DNA of 64,000 bases. Source: Burkholderiales bacterium RIFOXYD12_FULL_59_19. Its GTDB lineage: Bacteria > Pseudomonadota > Gammaproteobacteria > Burkholderiales > Burkholderiaceae_C. The notes under the pieces were generated by a model. It saw nothing but the letters and a program-made list of their open reading frames with translations, was not told where the DNA came from and searched no databases. Positions 32,980-41,371 of the stretch are shown in pieces. Location: positions 1-64,000 of the forward strand of contig MESQ01000007.1 of NCBI GenBank assembly GCA_001771065.1, in the 5' to 3' direction. Both the position numbers and the translations under genes were made by a program. Position 1 is the first letter of the stretch. The number at the start of each line of letters is the position of its first letter.

Positions 32980-34140
32980 TTAGCGGTGCACATCAAACAA
33001 CACGGCACCTTTTTTCATGGCCATCTTGGCCACCACCGTGCGGTGGATCTCGCTGGTGCCATCAAAAATGCGGTAGACGCGGGCATCGCGGTAATAACGC
33101 TCAATGGGCAATTCCTTGCAGAAACCCATGCCACCAAAAATTTGCACCGCGCGGTCCACCACCTTGCCCAGCATTTCGGCGGCGAAGACCTTGACCATGG
33201 CGATCTGTTCACGGGCATCAAAGCCCTGGTCCAGCATCCAGGCGGCCTGGTACACCAGCCAGCGCGCGGCGTTGATCTCGATCACGCTGTCGGCCAGTTG
33301 TTGCTGCACCATCTGAAAATCGCCAATTTTTTGACCAAACTGTTTGCGCTGGTTGGCGTAGTCCACCATCAGTTCCAGTACATGGCTGGCCTTGCCCACG
33401 GCGCGTGCGCCCACTTGCGCCAGTCGGACCACGTTGAGTGCGCCCATGGCCAGTTTGAAGCCCTGGCCCTGCTCACCCAGCAGGCAAACCGGCTCCAGCA
33501 TCACATCGTCAAAATACAGTTCCAGGTGCGGTGTGCCGCGCAAGCCCATCATCTTCTGGTCTTTGCCAAGGGTGAAGCCGGGCAGGCCTTTGTCAACCAT
33601 GAACATCGAGATTTCCTTGTCGCCGGTCTTGGCGGATACCAGAAAAAAGTCGCTCCACGCGCCGTCGCTGATAAAGCACTTGCTGCCATTGAGCACCCAG
33701 CCTGCATCGGTCTTGCGGGCGGTCGTCTTGATGCCCGCCGCATCGGAACCCGCACCGGCTTCCGTGATGGCAATCGAGCAGGTGCGCACACCTTCCACGG
33801 TGGGTTTGAGCCAGCGATCCACTTGCGCCCCCTTGCATTCCAGCAGGGGCTCATAGACATTGCCAAAGGCACGCCGGATCAGGTAGTCGGAGGTATGGCC
33901 AAACTGTTCCTCGCAAATGATGCGGTCCAGCGCAGACAGACCGCCACCACCGAGTTCGGCCGGCATGTTCAAGGCATACAGGCCCAGGTCTTTGGACTTG
34001 TTGAAAACAGCCAGCGCTTTTTCTTTGGCCAGAAAGCCTTGCTCATCCAGCTCATCCTCCAGGGGATGCAGTTCTTCGGCGATGAAGCGACGCAGGGTGT
34101 CGATCATCATTTTTTGTTCGTCGTTGAGTGAAAAGTCCAT
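32980..34140 (-). CDS. Acyl-CoA dehydrogenase with Asp at the canonical Glu position
   Basis: This 386-residue protein of the acyl-CoA dehydrogenase family has the AITEAGAGSDAAG motif and the C-terminal RIFDGTSEIHRTVV, where Asp-360 replaces the usual Glu. The AliB-like enzyme at 8.8 kb shows the same replacement. Such changes occur in several branches, including enzymes acting on ring carboxyl-CoA esters, so activity on a cyclic substrate is possible. It precedes the CoA-transferase gene by 3 bp, suggesting the transferase makes its substrate. Confidence 0.83.
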   Translation of the reverse strand: MDFSLNDEQKMMIDTLRRFIAEELHPLEDELDEQGFLAKEKALAVFNKSKDLGLYALNMPAELGGGGLSALDRIICEEQFGHTSDYLIRRAFGNVYEPLLECKGAQVDRWLKPTVEGVRTCSIAITEAGAGSDAAGIKTTARKTDAGWVLNGSKCFISDGAWSDFFLVSAKTGDKEISMFMVDKGLPGFTLGKDQKMMGLRGTPHLELYFDDVMLEPVCLLGEQGQGFKLAMGALNVVRLAQVGARAVGKASHVLELMVDYANQRKQFGQKIGDFQMVQQQLADSVIEINAARWLVYQAAWMLDQGFDAREQIAMVKVFAAEMLGKVVDRAVQIFGGMGFCKELPIERYYRDARVYRIFDGTSEIHRTVVAKMAMKKGAVLFDVHR

Positions 34141-34176
34141 GGCGGTGTCTCCGGTTGGTTTCTGATACTTTGCGGG

Positions 34177-35259
34177 TCAGACCACTCGCGCAGCGACGTG
34201 CTCTGACCCCAACTGACCAAGATGAATGGTCTGGCCGGACTTGGCCGCGTCGGCAATGGCTTCGGTGACGCGCAGGTTTTGCAGGCCGTCAAAGGCGCTG
34301 ACCAGGGGCTCTGCCTCACCGCGAATGACCGCACCAAAGTGTTCCAGTTGGTGTTTCAAAGGGTCGTCACGCACCATGCCGACCACACCGACCTCAAAGG
34401 CTTTCCACCACGAGCGGTCTTCCGGGCGGGGGTAGGTCTTGAGGCGCATGGTGGGCACCGACAGGCTGCCGTTGGTGCCGGTGATGACGTAGCAGTCTTC
34501 ATCGTCATAGCTGGCATAAGCCTTGTTCTCTTGCGATGTCTGCTCCCAGCTGCGCGGGCAGGCCGCCGTATCGGACAGCATGAATGTGCCCAGCACGCCA
34601 CTGGCAAAACGCAGGTTGATGGCCACCGTGTCTTCCACCGCAAAGCCGCGCGTGGCGTGGCTGGCAAAGGCCTGTACCGCCACAATGTCGCCGCACAGCA
34701 TGCGCAGGTTGTGCACCTCATGAATCATGTTGATCAAGATCGGGCCCGCGCCCGGTTCACGCCGCCAGGGGGCGCCCTCAAAATAGGCATCCGGCTTCAA
34801 AAACGTGGCGCTGCCCATGACGGCGACCAGTTGACCCAGTTGGCCGGAATCCACCACCTCTTTGGCTTTTCGCATGATGTGGCTGTGGGCGCGGTGGTGT
34901 CCGATCAGCACCCTGGCACCCGTGGCATTCACCACTTTCAATAGCTGTTCGCCTTGCGCGACGGTGGTGGCCATCGGTTTTTCCAGCAGGATCGGCAGAC
35001 CGGCCTCAATACACTGCAGCGCTTGCGGCACATGCAAGTGGTTGGGGGTGGCCAGCAGCACGCCATCAGGGCGGTCGGCAGCCAACAGGTCTTCCAGCGA
35101 GGTAAACAGCGGAACATTCGCCGCCCTGGCGACCGCGACCGCTGCGGGGGACGGGTCAACAAGTGCGCTCAGCGTGCAGCTGGGGCTGCGTTGTGCCACG
35201 GCCATGTGGACCTGGCCGATGGTTCCTGCGCCAGCAATGGCAATGCGGGTTGGGGTCAT
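34177..35259 (-). CDS. Gfo/Idh/MocA-family NAD(P)-dependent oxidoreductase
   Basis: This 360-residue protein has an N-terminal Rossmann fold (IAIAGAGTIGQVHMAVA), the conserved LLEKPMATT motif with the catalytic-type Lys near residue 93, and a C-terminal beta-sheet domain with INMIHEVHNLRML. Members oxidise hydroxyls of sugars, inositols and related polyols. Here it is the first gene after the IclR gene on the same strand, followed by acyl-CoA dehydrogenase and CoA-transferase genes. A polyhydroxylated ring such as quinate or a derivative would fit, but this is inference. Confidence 0.83.
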   Translation of the reverse strand: MTPTRIAIAGAGTIGQVHMAVAQRSPSCTLSALVDPSPAAVAVARAANVPLFTSLEDLLAADRPDGVLLATPNHLHVPQALQCIEAGLPILLEKPMATTVAQGEQLLKVVNATGARVLIGHHRAHSHIMRKAKEVVDSGQLGQLVAVMGSATFLKPDAYFEGAPWRREPGAGPILINMIHEVHNLRMLCGDIVAVQAFASHATRGFAVEDTVAINLRFASGVLGTFMLSDTAACPRSWEQTSQENKAYASYDDEDCYVITGTNGSLSVPTMRLKTYPRPEDRSWWKAFEVGVVGMVRDDPLKHQLEHFGAVIRGEAEPLVSAFDGLQNLRVTEAIADAAKSGQTIHLGQLGSEHVAARVV

Positions 35260-35337
35260 GCGTCTGCCTCTCGTGATGAAGGCTGCAATATACTGTGAGC
35301 ATTAATAAATACAATGCATCAAAGCTAACATTGACAA

Positions 35338-35363
35338 TTCACCAATAATGAATAATTGGTGAA
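35338..35363. promoter_or_regulatory. Perfect inverted repeat upstream of the Gfo/Idh/MocA operon
   Basis: TTCACCAAT (35338-35346) and ATTGGTGAA (35355-35363) form perfect 9-bp arms around 8 nt. On the minus strand a TTGTAT-N16-TATATT promoter-like pair lies between this dyad and the gene start at 35259. It may be an operator, or the stem of a weak terminator after the IclR gene. Confidence 0.45.
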
Positions 35364-35418
35364 AAATGGCCAGTGCCCCGGTGAGGTTAGGCATGGCCCA
35401 GGTGCCAAAACGGCGCGG

Positions 35419-36216
35419 TCAGATCAGATTGCGCATGGCCCGCGCGGTTTCCATCAGTACCGGCAGCACGCGCGACGCCGCGTCTTCGCTGCTCTCATGC
35501 CCCATCGGCATGGTCACGTTGAGCGCGCCCACCAAGTCACCTTTGCGGTCAATCAGGGGTACGGCGACCCCGCGGTAGGTTAATTCTAGCTGTTGCTCAG
35601 AAATCGCCCAGCCGCGCTGGCGGATGCGCGCCAACTCGATGCGCAGGCGGTCCTTGTTGTTGATGGTGTAGCTGGTGTAGGCCTTGAGCTCATGGTGGGC
35701 AAGCCAGTTTTCCAGCCACTCGGGGTCGCGCATGGCCAGCATCAGCATGCCGGCGGCGGTCACCTGCGCCTGCACGCGCGAGCCCAGCACCACACCGGTG
35801 TTCATGGCGCGGGTGGAACCGTTGCGGGCGATATACACCACGTCGTCGCCGTCCATCACACTCACGTAGGCGATCTCCTGTGTGCCGGAGGTGACCCGCT
35901 GCAAAAAAGGCTGCACGATGCGCGGTAGCCGGGCGGATTCCAGGTACGACTGGCCCAGGCGCAACACCCGGGGCGTGAGCCAGAACATCTTGCCGTCGGT
36001 GGCCACGTAGCCCAGGTAGGTCAGCGTCAGCAGGTAGCGCCGCGCCGCAGTGCGCGTCATGTCGCAGCGAACGCCAGCCTGGCTGGCCGTCATGCGCGGG
36101 TTGGCGTCGTCGAAGGCTTCGATGATGGACAGGCCTTTTTCCAAGCCAGCGATCCAGTCACGTTTGTCCAGTGTGGCGCCCGGGGCCACCTTGGGTGAGG
36201 AAACCACGCTGGTCAT
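35419..36216 (-). CDS. IclR-family transcriptional regulator (PcaR/PobR-like)
   Basis: This 265-residue protein has the N-terminal winged helix IAGLEKGLSIIEAFDDANPRMTA followed by MTRTAARRYLLTLTYLGYV, and a C-terminal GAF-like effector domain. The pattern is that of PcaR/PcaU/PobR regulators of protocatechuate and related acids. It is divergent from the aroE-like/tctCBA operon and precedes the Gfo/Idh/MocA operon on its own strand, so it could govern both. Inverted repeats lie on each side of it. Confidence 0.87.
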   Translation of the reverse strand: MTSVVSSPKVAPGATLDKRDWIAGLEKGLSIIEAFDDANPRMTASQAGVRCDMTRTAARRYLLTLTYLGYVATDGKMFWLTPRVLRLGQSYLESARLPRIVQPFLQRVTSGTQEIAYVSVMDGDDVVYIARNGSTRAMNTGVVLGSRVQAQVTAAGMLMLAMRDPEWLENWLAHHELKAYTSYTINNKDRLRIELARIRQRGWAISEQQLELTYRGVAVPLIDRKGDLVGALNVTMPMGHESSEDAASRVLPVLMETARAMRNLI

Positions 36217-36271
36217 GCTTGTCGCTCCGTTGAAATTGAAGAAGGGCAGGCTAAGTATTTACCCGTAATAC

Positions 36272-36307
36272 GTGCGATTGTCATTCAATAAAGTTTATTA
36301 ATCGCAC
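36272..36307. promoter_or_regulatory. Nested inverted repeats, candidate IclR operator
   Basis: GTGCGATT (36272-36279) and AATCGCAC (36300-36307) are perfect arms that enclose a second palindrome, AATAAA-G-TTTATT (36287-36299). The element lies in the 156-bp AT-rich divergent region between the IclR gene and the aroE-like gene, the expected place for an IclR-family site. Confidence 0.55.
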
Positions 36308-36372
36308 AAAGTGCCGTTATTTAGCTAAAAATTCTCATGTCGATTGGATAAAGTTCAGTCAGAAACACGATT

Positions 36373-37332
36373 ATGAACGATCAACGCATTATTGTCCCTG
36401 TAAATCCTGTGCTGGTGCCGCCAGTCAGCGGCAGCACCGACGTCTACCTGATTCTGGGCGACCCGGTGGAGCAGGTGTTGGCGCCCGAGATCTTTAATCC
36501 GCTCTTCGCCCGCTTTGGTCACGATGCCTTGCTGGTGCCGATCCAGGTCGCGCCGGAAAACCTGCACGCTTTCGTGCAAACGGCGTTCCTGGCTAAAAAC
36601 ATCAAGGGTATGTGGGTCACCATACCGCACAAGGTGCCCGTCATGGCGGTGCTCAACCGCAGCAGCGAGCTGGCGCACCTGGCGGGTGCCGTGAATGCCA
36701 TCCGGCGCAATGCCGACGGCACACTTGAAGGTGGCTTGTTTGATGGCGAGGGTTTTGTCAGTTCGCTGGATTATTTTGGCATCCCTTATGCGGGAAAGAA
36801 GGTACTGATTGTGGGTGCCGGTGGCGCCGCCGCCGCCATTGGTGCCTCGTTGGTGCAGTCACGCGCCACGGGCAGCGCCGCTGAAGTGGCCTTGTTTGAC
36901 CCCACGCCCGGCAAGGCAGCCGAAGTGGCTGCCCGGTTGCAGCTTGCCAACACCGCGCGGGTTGCGGCTGTCAGCAGCAGCGCGCCAGAGGGTTTTGATC
37001 TCGTGGTTAATGCCTCGCCCCTGGGTCTGAAGATGACCGACCCGCTGCCCTGCGATGTGGCCCGTTTGGACCCAGGCGCAGCGCTGGTGGACATTGTGAT
37101 GAAAAATTACCCTACGCCCGTGCTGCGTGCGGCACGAGCACGCGGCCTGCACGCCGAGCCGGGCTTTGAGATGCTGATCCAGCAAGCGCATTTGTACATG
37201 GATTTTTTTGGTTTCCATGACATCGCCGCTGTCCTGCGTCAGGATATCCGTACCATTCGTCAGCAAATTTACCCGCAAGCCCTGCTGGACGAGAGAGCAG
37301 AGAATGGTCAAGAATTTTTCGCAACCCCGTGA
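36373..37332 (+). CDS. Shikimate/quinate dehydrogenase family protein
   Basis: This 319-residue AroE-family protein is longer than typical AroE. It has WVTIPHKVPVMAVL with the catalytic Lys and the nucleotide motif VGAGGAAAAIGASL. The usual N-terminal SxS shikimate-binding motif is altered (DPVEQVLAPEIFN in place of a SxSPxxHN pattern), so substrate recognition probably differs from true shikimate dehydrogenase. It opens the plus-strand operon with the TctCBA transporter. Quinate, shikimate or an analogue are likely substrates. Confidence 0.8.
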   Translation: MNDQRIIVPVNPVLVPPVSGSTDVYLILGDPVEQVLAPEIFNPLFARFGHDALLVPIQVAPENLHAFVQTAFLAKNIKGMWVTIPHKVPVMAVLNRSSELAHLAGAVNAIRRNADGTLEGGLFDGEGFVSSLDYFGIPYAGKKVLIVGAGGAAAAIGASLVQSRATGSAAEVALFDPTPGKAAEVAARLQLANTARVAAVSSSAPEGFDLVVNASPLGLKMTDPLPCDVARLDPGAALVDIVMKNYPTPVLRAARARGLHAEPGFEMLIQQAHLYMDFFGFHDIAAVLRQDIRTIRQQIYPQALLDERAENGQEFFATP

Positions 37333-37370
37333 GCACCTGCCCACATTTTTTAAACCAAAGGAGACTTCCC

Positions 37371-38360
37371 ATGAACTTCCGCCGTCAATTGCTTGGTGCT
37401 GCTGCACTGGCCCTGATTTCCACCCTGGGCCATGCCCAGACCTACCCGGATCGTGAACTCTCCGGCATCATCCAGTGGGGCGCAGGCGGCGCCACGGACG
37501 TGGTGGCGCGCTCGCTGGTGCCGTTGGCCGAAGAAGTCCTGGGTAAAAAAATTGTGCTGCAGAACAAGGCCGGTGGCGTGGGTGCCATTGCCACCAACTT
37601 TGTCAACCAGCAAGCCTCGGATGGCTACACCCTGCTGATTGGTGCCGAGAATCCACAGATTCACCCCATCCTGGGCATCAGTGACCTGGACTACTCCAAG
37701 TTTTACCCGGTCAACATCATTGGCCGCGGTAACGTGTATGTGGTCACCACCGTTGACAAACCCTGGAAAACGTTCAAGGACCTGTTGAATGACGTGCAGG
37801 CCAACCCCGGCAAGATCAAACAGGGCTCCACCGGCACCGGCGGTCTGCCATTCACGGTCAGCTCCATGATTTCCACCGTGGCCAAGTTCCCGACCACCTC
37901 GGTGCCTTTTGCCGGTGACGGCCCGGGTGTGACTGCGTTGCTGGGGGGCCACGTGGACTTCATGTTTGTTGGTGTGGGTGCAGCCGCCGAGCACATCAAG
38001 GCTGGTCGTCTCAAAGCCCTGGCCGCCATCAGTGCAGAGCCTTTTGAAGGTGTGCCGCCCATCACCAACGACCTGCCCGGCATTGCCAAATACCTGCCCT
38101 GGGGTCCGTTTTATGGCGTGTTTGTGAAAAAAGACGTGCCTGATGCCGCCAAAGCCAAGTTGACGGCTGCCTTCAAGACGGCCGCCAACGACCCCAAGTT
38201 CGCTGCTTTCATGAAAGACCGTGGCAACGTGATGATGAACATCTCCGGTGCCGAAGCCGACGCATTCCTGAAGAAATGGCAGTCGGTGACCTCCTGGACT
38301 TATCAGGAAGTTGGTGTGGCCAAAGTTGACCCGGCTAGCCTGGGCATTGCAAAGCCTTAA
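37371..38360 (+). CDS. tctC: Tripartite tricarboxylate transporter receptor, TctC/Bug family
   Basis: This periplasmic binding protein has 329 residues from the ATG at 37371, which follows AAAGGAG. A signal peptide ends at GHAQ near residue 23. The mature part has YPDRELSGIIQWGAGGATDVVAR and the conserved GGVGAIATNFV loop of Bug proteins. It captures a carboxylic acid for the TctAB permease encoded downstream. Ring acids such as terephthalate or protocatechuate are known ligands of relatives, and shikimate- or quinate-like acids would fit this operon. Confidence 0.88.
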   Translation: MNFRRQLLGAAALALISTLGHAQTYPDRELSGIIQWGAGGATDVVARSLVPLAEEVLGKKIVLQNKAGGVGAIATNFVNQQASDGYTLLIGAENPQIHPILGISDLDYSKFYPVNIIGRGNVYVVTTVDKPWKTFKDLLNDVQANPGKIKQGSTGTGGLPFTVSSMISTVAKFPTTSVPFAGDGPGVTALLGGHVDFMFVGVGAAAEHIKAGRLKALAAISAEPFEGVPPITNDLPGIAKYLPWGPFYGVFVKKDVPDAAKAKLTAAFKTAANDPKFAAFMKDRGNVMMNISGAEADAFLKKWQSVTSWTYQEVGVAKVDPASLGIAKP

Positions 38361-38387
38361 CATTGCCACGCCTTAAGTCTGTGATAT

Positions 38388-38410
38388 CGGGCAGGCAAAG
38401 CGCCTGCCCG
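38388..38410 (+). other. Intercistronic hairpin between tctC and tctB
   Basis: CGGGCAGGC-AAAGC-GCCTGCCCG makes a perfect 9-bp GC-rich stem 28 bp after the tctC stop. Such hairpins often protect the upstream message or partly stop transcription, keeping the binding protein more abundant than the permease. Confidence 0.6.
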
Positions 38411-38441
38411 GCTTTGCCAGATACCGACAACAGGAGACACC

Positions 38442-38942
38442 ATGCACACAAGCCGTCGCCGACTCCCGGGTGAGTTGGTTTTTTCAATGCTGCTGATCGC
38501 GTTCAGCCTGTTCATGCTGTGGCAGGCCTACAGCATCTCGAAGTTTGAATCGTTCACTTCAGCCGGGTCGTTTCCCATGTTTGCGGCGATGGTGATGTTG
38601 CTCTCCGGTTTGATAGCAGCAGGTGAAACCGTCAAATTGACGCCGCTGCCGGGTGCCGAGGGCGAATCGGCATGGCGCCAGTTTGTGCGGCAAATGACAC
38701 CGGGCATGCTGGTGCAATTTGTGCTGGCCATTGCGGCTTACATGTTCCTGCTGGAGCGCTTGGGCTTTGTGATGTCGTCTTATTTGTTTTTAGTGATTTC
38801 CATGCGGCTGTTGGGCAGTCGCAAATGGGTGCTCAATATCTGGGTCAGTGCCTTGAGTTTGGCCGTGGTCTACCTGGTTTTCAAAACGATTTTTTCAGTG
38901 GTGTTGCCTTCTGGCACGCTGCTTCAGGGGCTGATCAAATGA
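38442..38942 (+). CDS. tctB: Tripartite tricarboxylate transporter small membrane subunit
   Basis: This 166-residue membrane protein has four hydrophobic segments, the TctB layout. It begins after ACAGGAGA. Its stop overlaps the start of tctA in ATGA, so the two permease subunits are translationally coupled. Sequence is poorly conserved in this family, so the assignment rests on size, topology and position between tctC and tctA. Confidence 0.87.
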   Translation: MHTSRRRLPGELVFSMLLIAFSLFMLWQAYSISKFESFTSAGSFPMFAAMVMLLSGLIAAGETVKLTPLPGAEGESAWRQFVRQMTPGMLVQFVLAIAAYMFLLERLGFVMSSYLFLVISMRLLGSRKWVLNIWVSALSLAVVYLVFKTIFSVVLPSGTLLQGLIK

Positions 38943-40438
38943 ATGAAGCTCTGGGTTATTTTTTCATGTCCTGGGTTGACCCCAGGCTGTTGGGCCTGAT
39001 TGCGGCAGGTACCTTTGCCGGCATTTACATTGGCGCCATTCCGGGCTTGTCGGTCACCATGGCGGTGTCGATCCTGATCTCGTTCACGTTCAAGTGGGAC
39101 ATCAATTCGGCGCTGGCCGTGATTGCCGGCATTTACCTGGGCGGTGTTTATGGCGGTTCGCGCAGTTCGATTCTTCTTAACATTCCCGGTGCACCTTCGG
39201 CCATTGCCACCGGCCTGGACGGTTACCCGCTGGCCAAACGGGGTGAGGCCGGCGCGGCCATTGGCCTGACCACGGTGATGTCGGTGTTTGGCGGTTTCAT
39301 CGGCATTTTGGCCCTGGCCATTGCGGCACCTGCTGTGGCCACGCTGGCGCTCAAGTTTGCGCCGCGGGACTATCTGATGCTGGCCATCTGGGGCATTTTG
39401 CTGGTGGGCAGCTTGTCGGGCGGTTCACTGGCCAAGGGCATTTTTGCGGGTGCTGTGGGTGTGCTGATTGGCTCGGTGGGGCTGGACCCGATGACGGCCG
39501 AACCCCGCTTTACTTTTGGCAGCTTGCAGCTCACCGCCGGCATTTCGTATGTGGCGGCCATGATCGGCTTTTTTGGCGTGGCTGAGGTGCTGGTGCAGTT
39601 GCATGAGATGCACCTCAAGGCGGTCAAGCAAAACGTCGACAAGATCATCCCGCCATGGCATCTGGTTAAAAAATACCTGCCACTTGCCGCCCGCACTTCG
39701 GGCATTGGTGTGGTGGTGGGCGCCTTGCCCGGCGCCGGTGGCGACATTGCCGCGCTGATGGCGTACGACCATGCCAAGCGCACCGTAAAAAACCCCTCCA
39801 GCCCCTTTGGCGAAGGTGCGTATGAAGGCCTGGTGGCGCCCGAGTCGGCCAACAACGCGGCTGTGCCCGGCGCTTACATCCCGATGATGACGCTGGGCAT
39901 TCCGGGTGACGCGGTGACCGCCGTCATCATTGGCGCCATGTACATCCACGGCCTCAAGCCCGGGCCCATGCTGATGATCGAAACCCCGCACCTGTTCTGG
40001 TTCCAGGTTGGCGCCCTGACGCTGGCCAACTGCTTCTTGCTGGTGTTTGGCCTGACCGGCATCAAGATTTTTGCCAAGATTGTGGAAACACCCAAGCCCT
40101 TGCTGCTGCCTTTGATTTTGATGCTGTCGGCTGTGGGCGCTTATGCCATCAACAACAACCCGGCTGATGTGTACTGGATGCTCGGTTTTGGGGTGGTGGG
40201 TTACGTCTTCAAAATGTATGGCTTTCAGGTCGGGCCCATCATTTTGGGCATGATTCTGGGGCCGCTGATGGACTCGTCCTACCGCCAGGCCATGATCTCG
40301 GCCGAGGGCAACGTGGGCCAGTTTGCTGGCGAATTTGTCACCTCACCCTTGTCGGCCATCATTCTGGCTGCGTTGACATTCACGATCGTGAGTCAAACTG
40401 CCTGGTGGCAGCGTTTGAGAGGGCGCACATCGGCATAA
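38939..40438 (+). CDS. tctA: Tripartite tricarboxylate transporter large membrane subunit
   Basis: This permease has 499 residues from the ATG at 38939 (4-bp overlap with tctB). It has about twelve membrane segments, the N-terminal GAIPGLSVTMAVSIL motif, YGGSRSSILLNIPG, and the repeated GALPGAGGDIAALMAYDHAKR and GIPGDAVTAVIIGAM motifs characteristic of TctA. It forms the sodium- or proton-driven channel of the transporter. A longer upstream frame runs through tctB and is not real. Confidence 0.92.
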   Translation: MNEALGYFFMSWVDPRLLGLIAAGTFAGIYIGAIPGLSVTMAVSILISFTFKWDINSALAVIAGIYLGGVYGGSRSSILLNIPGAPSAIATGLDGYPLAKRGEAGAAIGLTTVMSVFGGFIGILALAIAAPAVATLALKFAPRDYLMLAIWGILLVGSLSGGSLAKGIFAGAVGVLIGSVGLDPMTAEPRFTFGSLQLTAGISYVAAMIGFFGVAEVLVQLHEMHLKAVKQNVDKIIPPWHLVKKYLPLAARTSGIGVVVGALPGAGGDIAALMAYDHAKRTVKNPSSPFGEGAYEGLVAPESANNAAVPGAYIPMMTLGIPGDAVTAVIIGAMYIHGLKPGPMLMIETPHLFWFQVGALTLANCFLLVFGLTGIKIFAKIVETPKPLLLPLILMLSAVGAYAINNNPADVYWMLGFGVVGYVFKMYGFQVGPIILGMILGPLMDSSYRQAMISAEGNVGQFAGEFVTSPLSAIILAALTFTIVSQTAWWQRLRGRTSA

Positions 40439-40469
40439 TGGCTGTGATTCATTTCTGAGGAAAACCACC

Positions 40470-41366
40470 ATGACGGCAGCCACCCTGATCACGCCCGGCA
40501 GCGACCGTGAGCAAATCGTCGAAGGCGACAACCCGCTCGGACTGGAAGGCATCGAGTTCATCGAGTACGCCACGGCCAAGCCGCAGGCGCTGGGCCAGGT
40601 GCTGGAAACCATGGGCTTCAAACCGGTGGCCCGGCACCGTTCGCGCGAGGTGCTGCTGTACCGCCAGGGTGGCCTCAACATCATCGTCAACGCCCACGCC
40701 AAGGGCTCGCCGCTGAGTGATAAGCCGCTCATTTCGGCCATGGCCCTGCGCGTGCGCGATGCCGCCACCGCTTACCGCCGTGCGCTGGACCGGGGTGCCT
40801 GGGGGGTGCCGACCCATGTGGAAGTGATGGAGCTCAACATTCCCGCCATCCACGGGGTGGGCACCAGCCGCATTTATTTTGTCGACCGGCACCAACAGTT
40901 TTCGATTTACGACGTCGACTTCACCCCCATCCCGGGTGTTGATCAGCACCCGCCGGCCACCGCCGGCTTGCATTTTTTTGGCATCGTGCAGTACATCGGC
41001 AATGACCGCTCGGAGGACTGGACCGAGTTTTACCGCGAGCTGCTGGGCTTCCAGCCGCTGCCGCCAGAGCAGCGTTTTGGCATCCTGCCCAAAGGCTGTA
41101 TTTTGCGCAGCCCCTGTCCGTCGGCGTCGCGTTTTTACATTCAATTGATCGAGCCCGAAGCGGGCGTGCTGGACGTCGAGGACGACGAAGGCCTGCACCG
41201 CATGGGTCTGGGCAGCGCCGACGTGCTGGCGACCGTAGCCGAACTGAGCCGGCGCGGCGTCGAGTTTGTGTCCTCAATCAGTGTGCAGACCAGCGAACGC
41301 GGCGCACTCAGCAAAACCTGGCTGGGCAGTGTCAGCTTTGAGATTGTTCACGATGTGCGCGGTTGA
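40470..41366 (+). CDS. Stand-alone HPPD-like VOC-family protein
   Basis: This 298-residue protein is related to 4-hydroxyphenylpyruvate dioxygenase (HPPD) and to the C-terminal half of bacterial QuiC-type dehydroshikimate dehydratases. Two VOC repeats are visible. The likely metal ligands are kept: His-168 in GLHFFGIVQ, His-243 in GLHRMGLGS and Glu-291 in VSFEIVHD. It lacks most of the HPPD C-terminal tail. It follows tctA by 31 bp and precedes a QuiC N-terminal-like gene. A ring-acid dioxygenase or lyase role is possible; HPPD itself is unlikely from the context. Confidence 0.72.
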   Translation: MTAATLITPGSDREQIVEGDNPLGLEGIEFIEYATAKPQALGQVLETMGFKPVARHRSREVLLYRQGGLNIIVNAHAKGSPLSDKPLISAMALRVRDAATAYRRALDRGAWGVPTHVEVMELNIPAIHGVGTSRIYFVDRHQQFSIYDVDFTPIPGVDQHPPATAGLHFFGIVQYIGNDRSEDWTEFYRELLGFQPLPPEQRFGILPKGCILRSPCPSASRFYIQLIEPEAGVLDVEDDEGLHRMGLGSADVLATVAELSRRGVEFVSSISVQTSERGALSKTWLGSVSFEIVHDVRG

Positions 41367-41371
41367 CTGAC

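Noticed and set aside
31942-34131. 729-codon open frame on the plus strand opposite the CoA-transferase and acyl-CoA dehydrogenase genes
   Set aside because: Both minus-strand genes have complete catalytic motifs and family lengths. The plus-strand frame shows no domain and arises from high GC.
40470-41366. Naming the VOC protein 4-hydroxyphenylpyruvate dioxygenase
   Set aside because: It is shorter than HPPD, lacks the C-terminal tail, and its neighbours point to shikimate/quinate-type acids rather than tyrosine.
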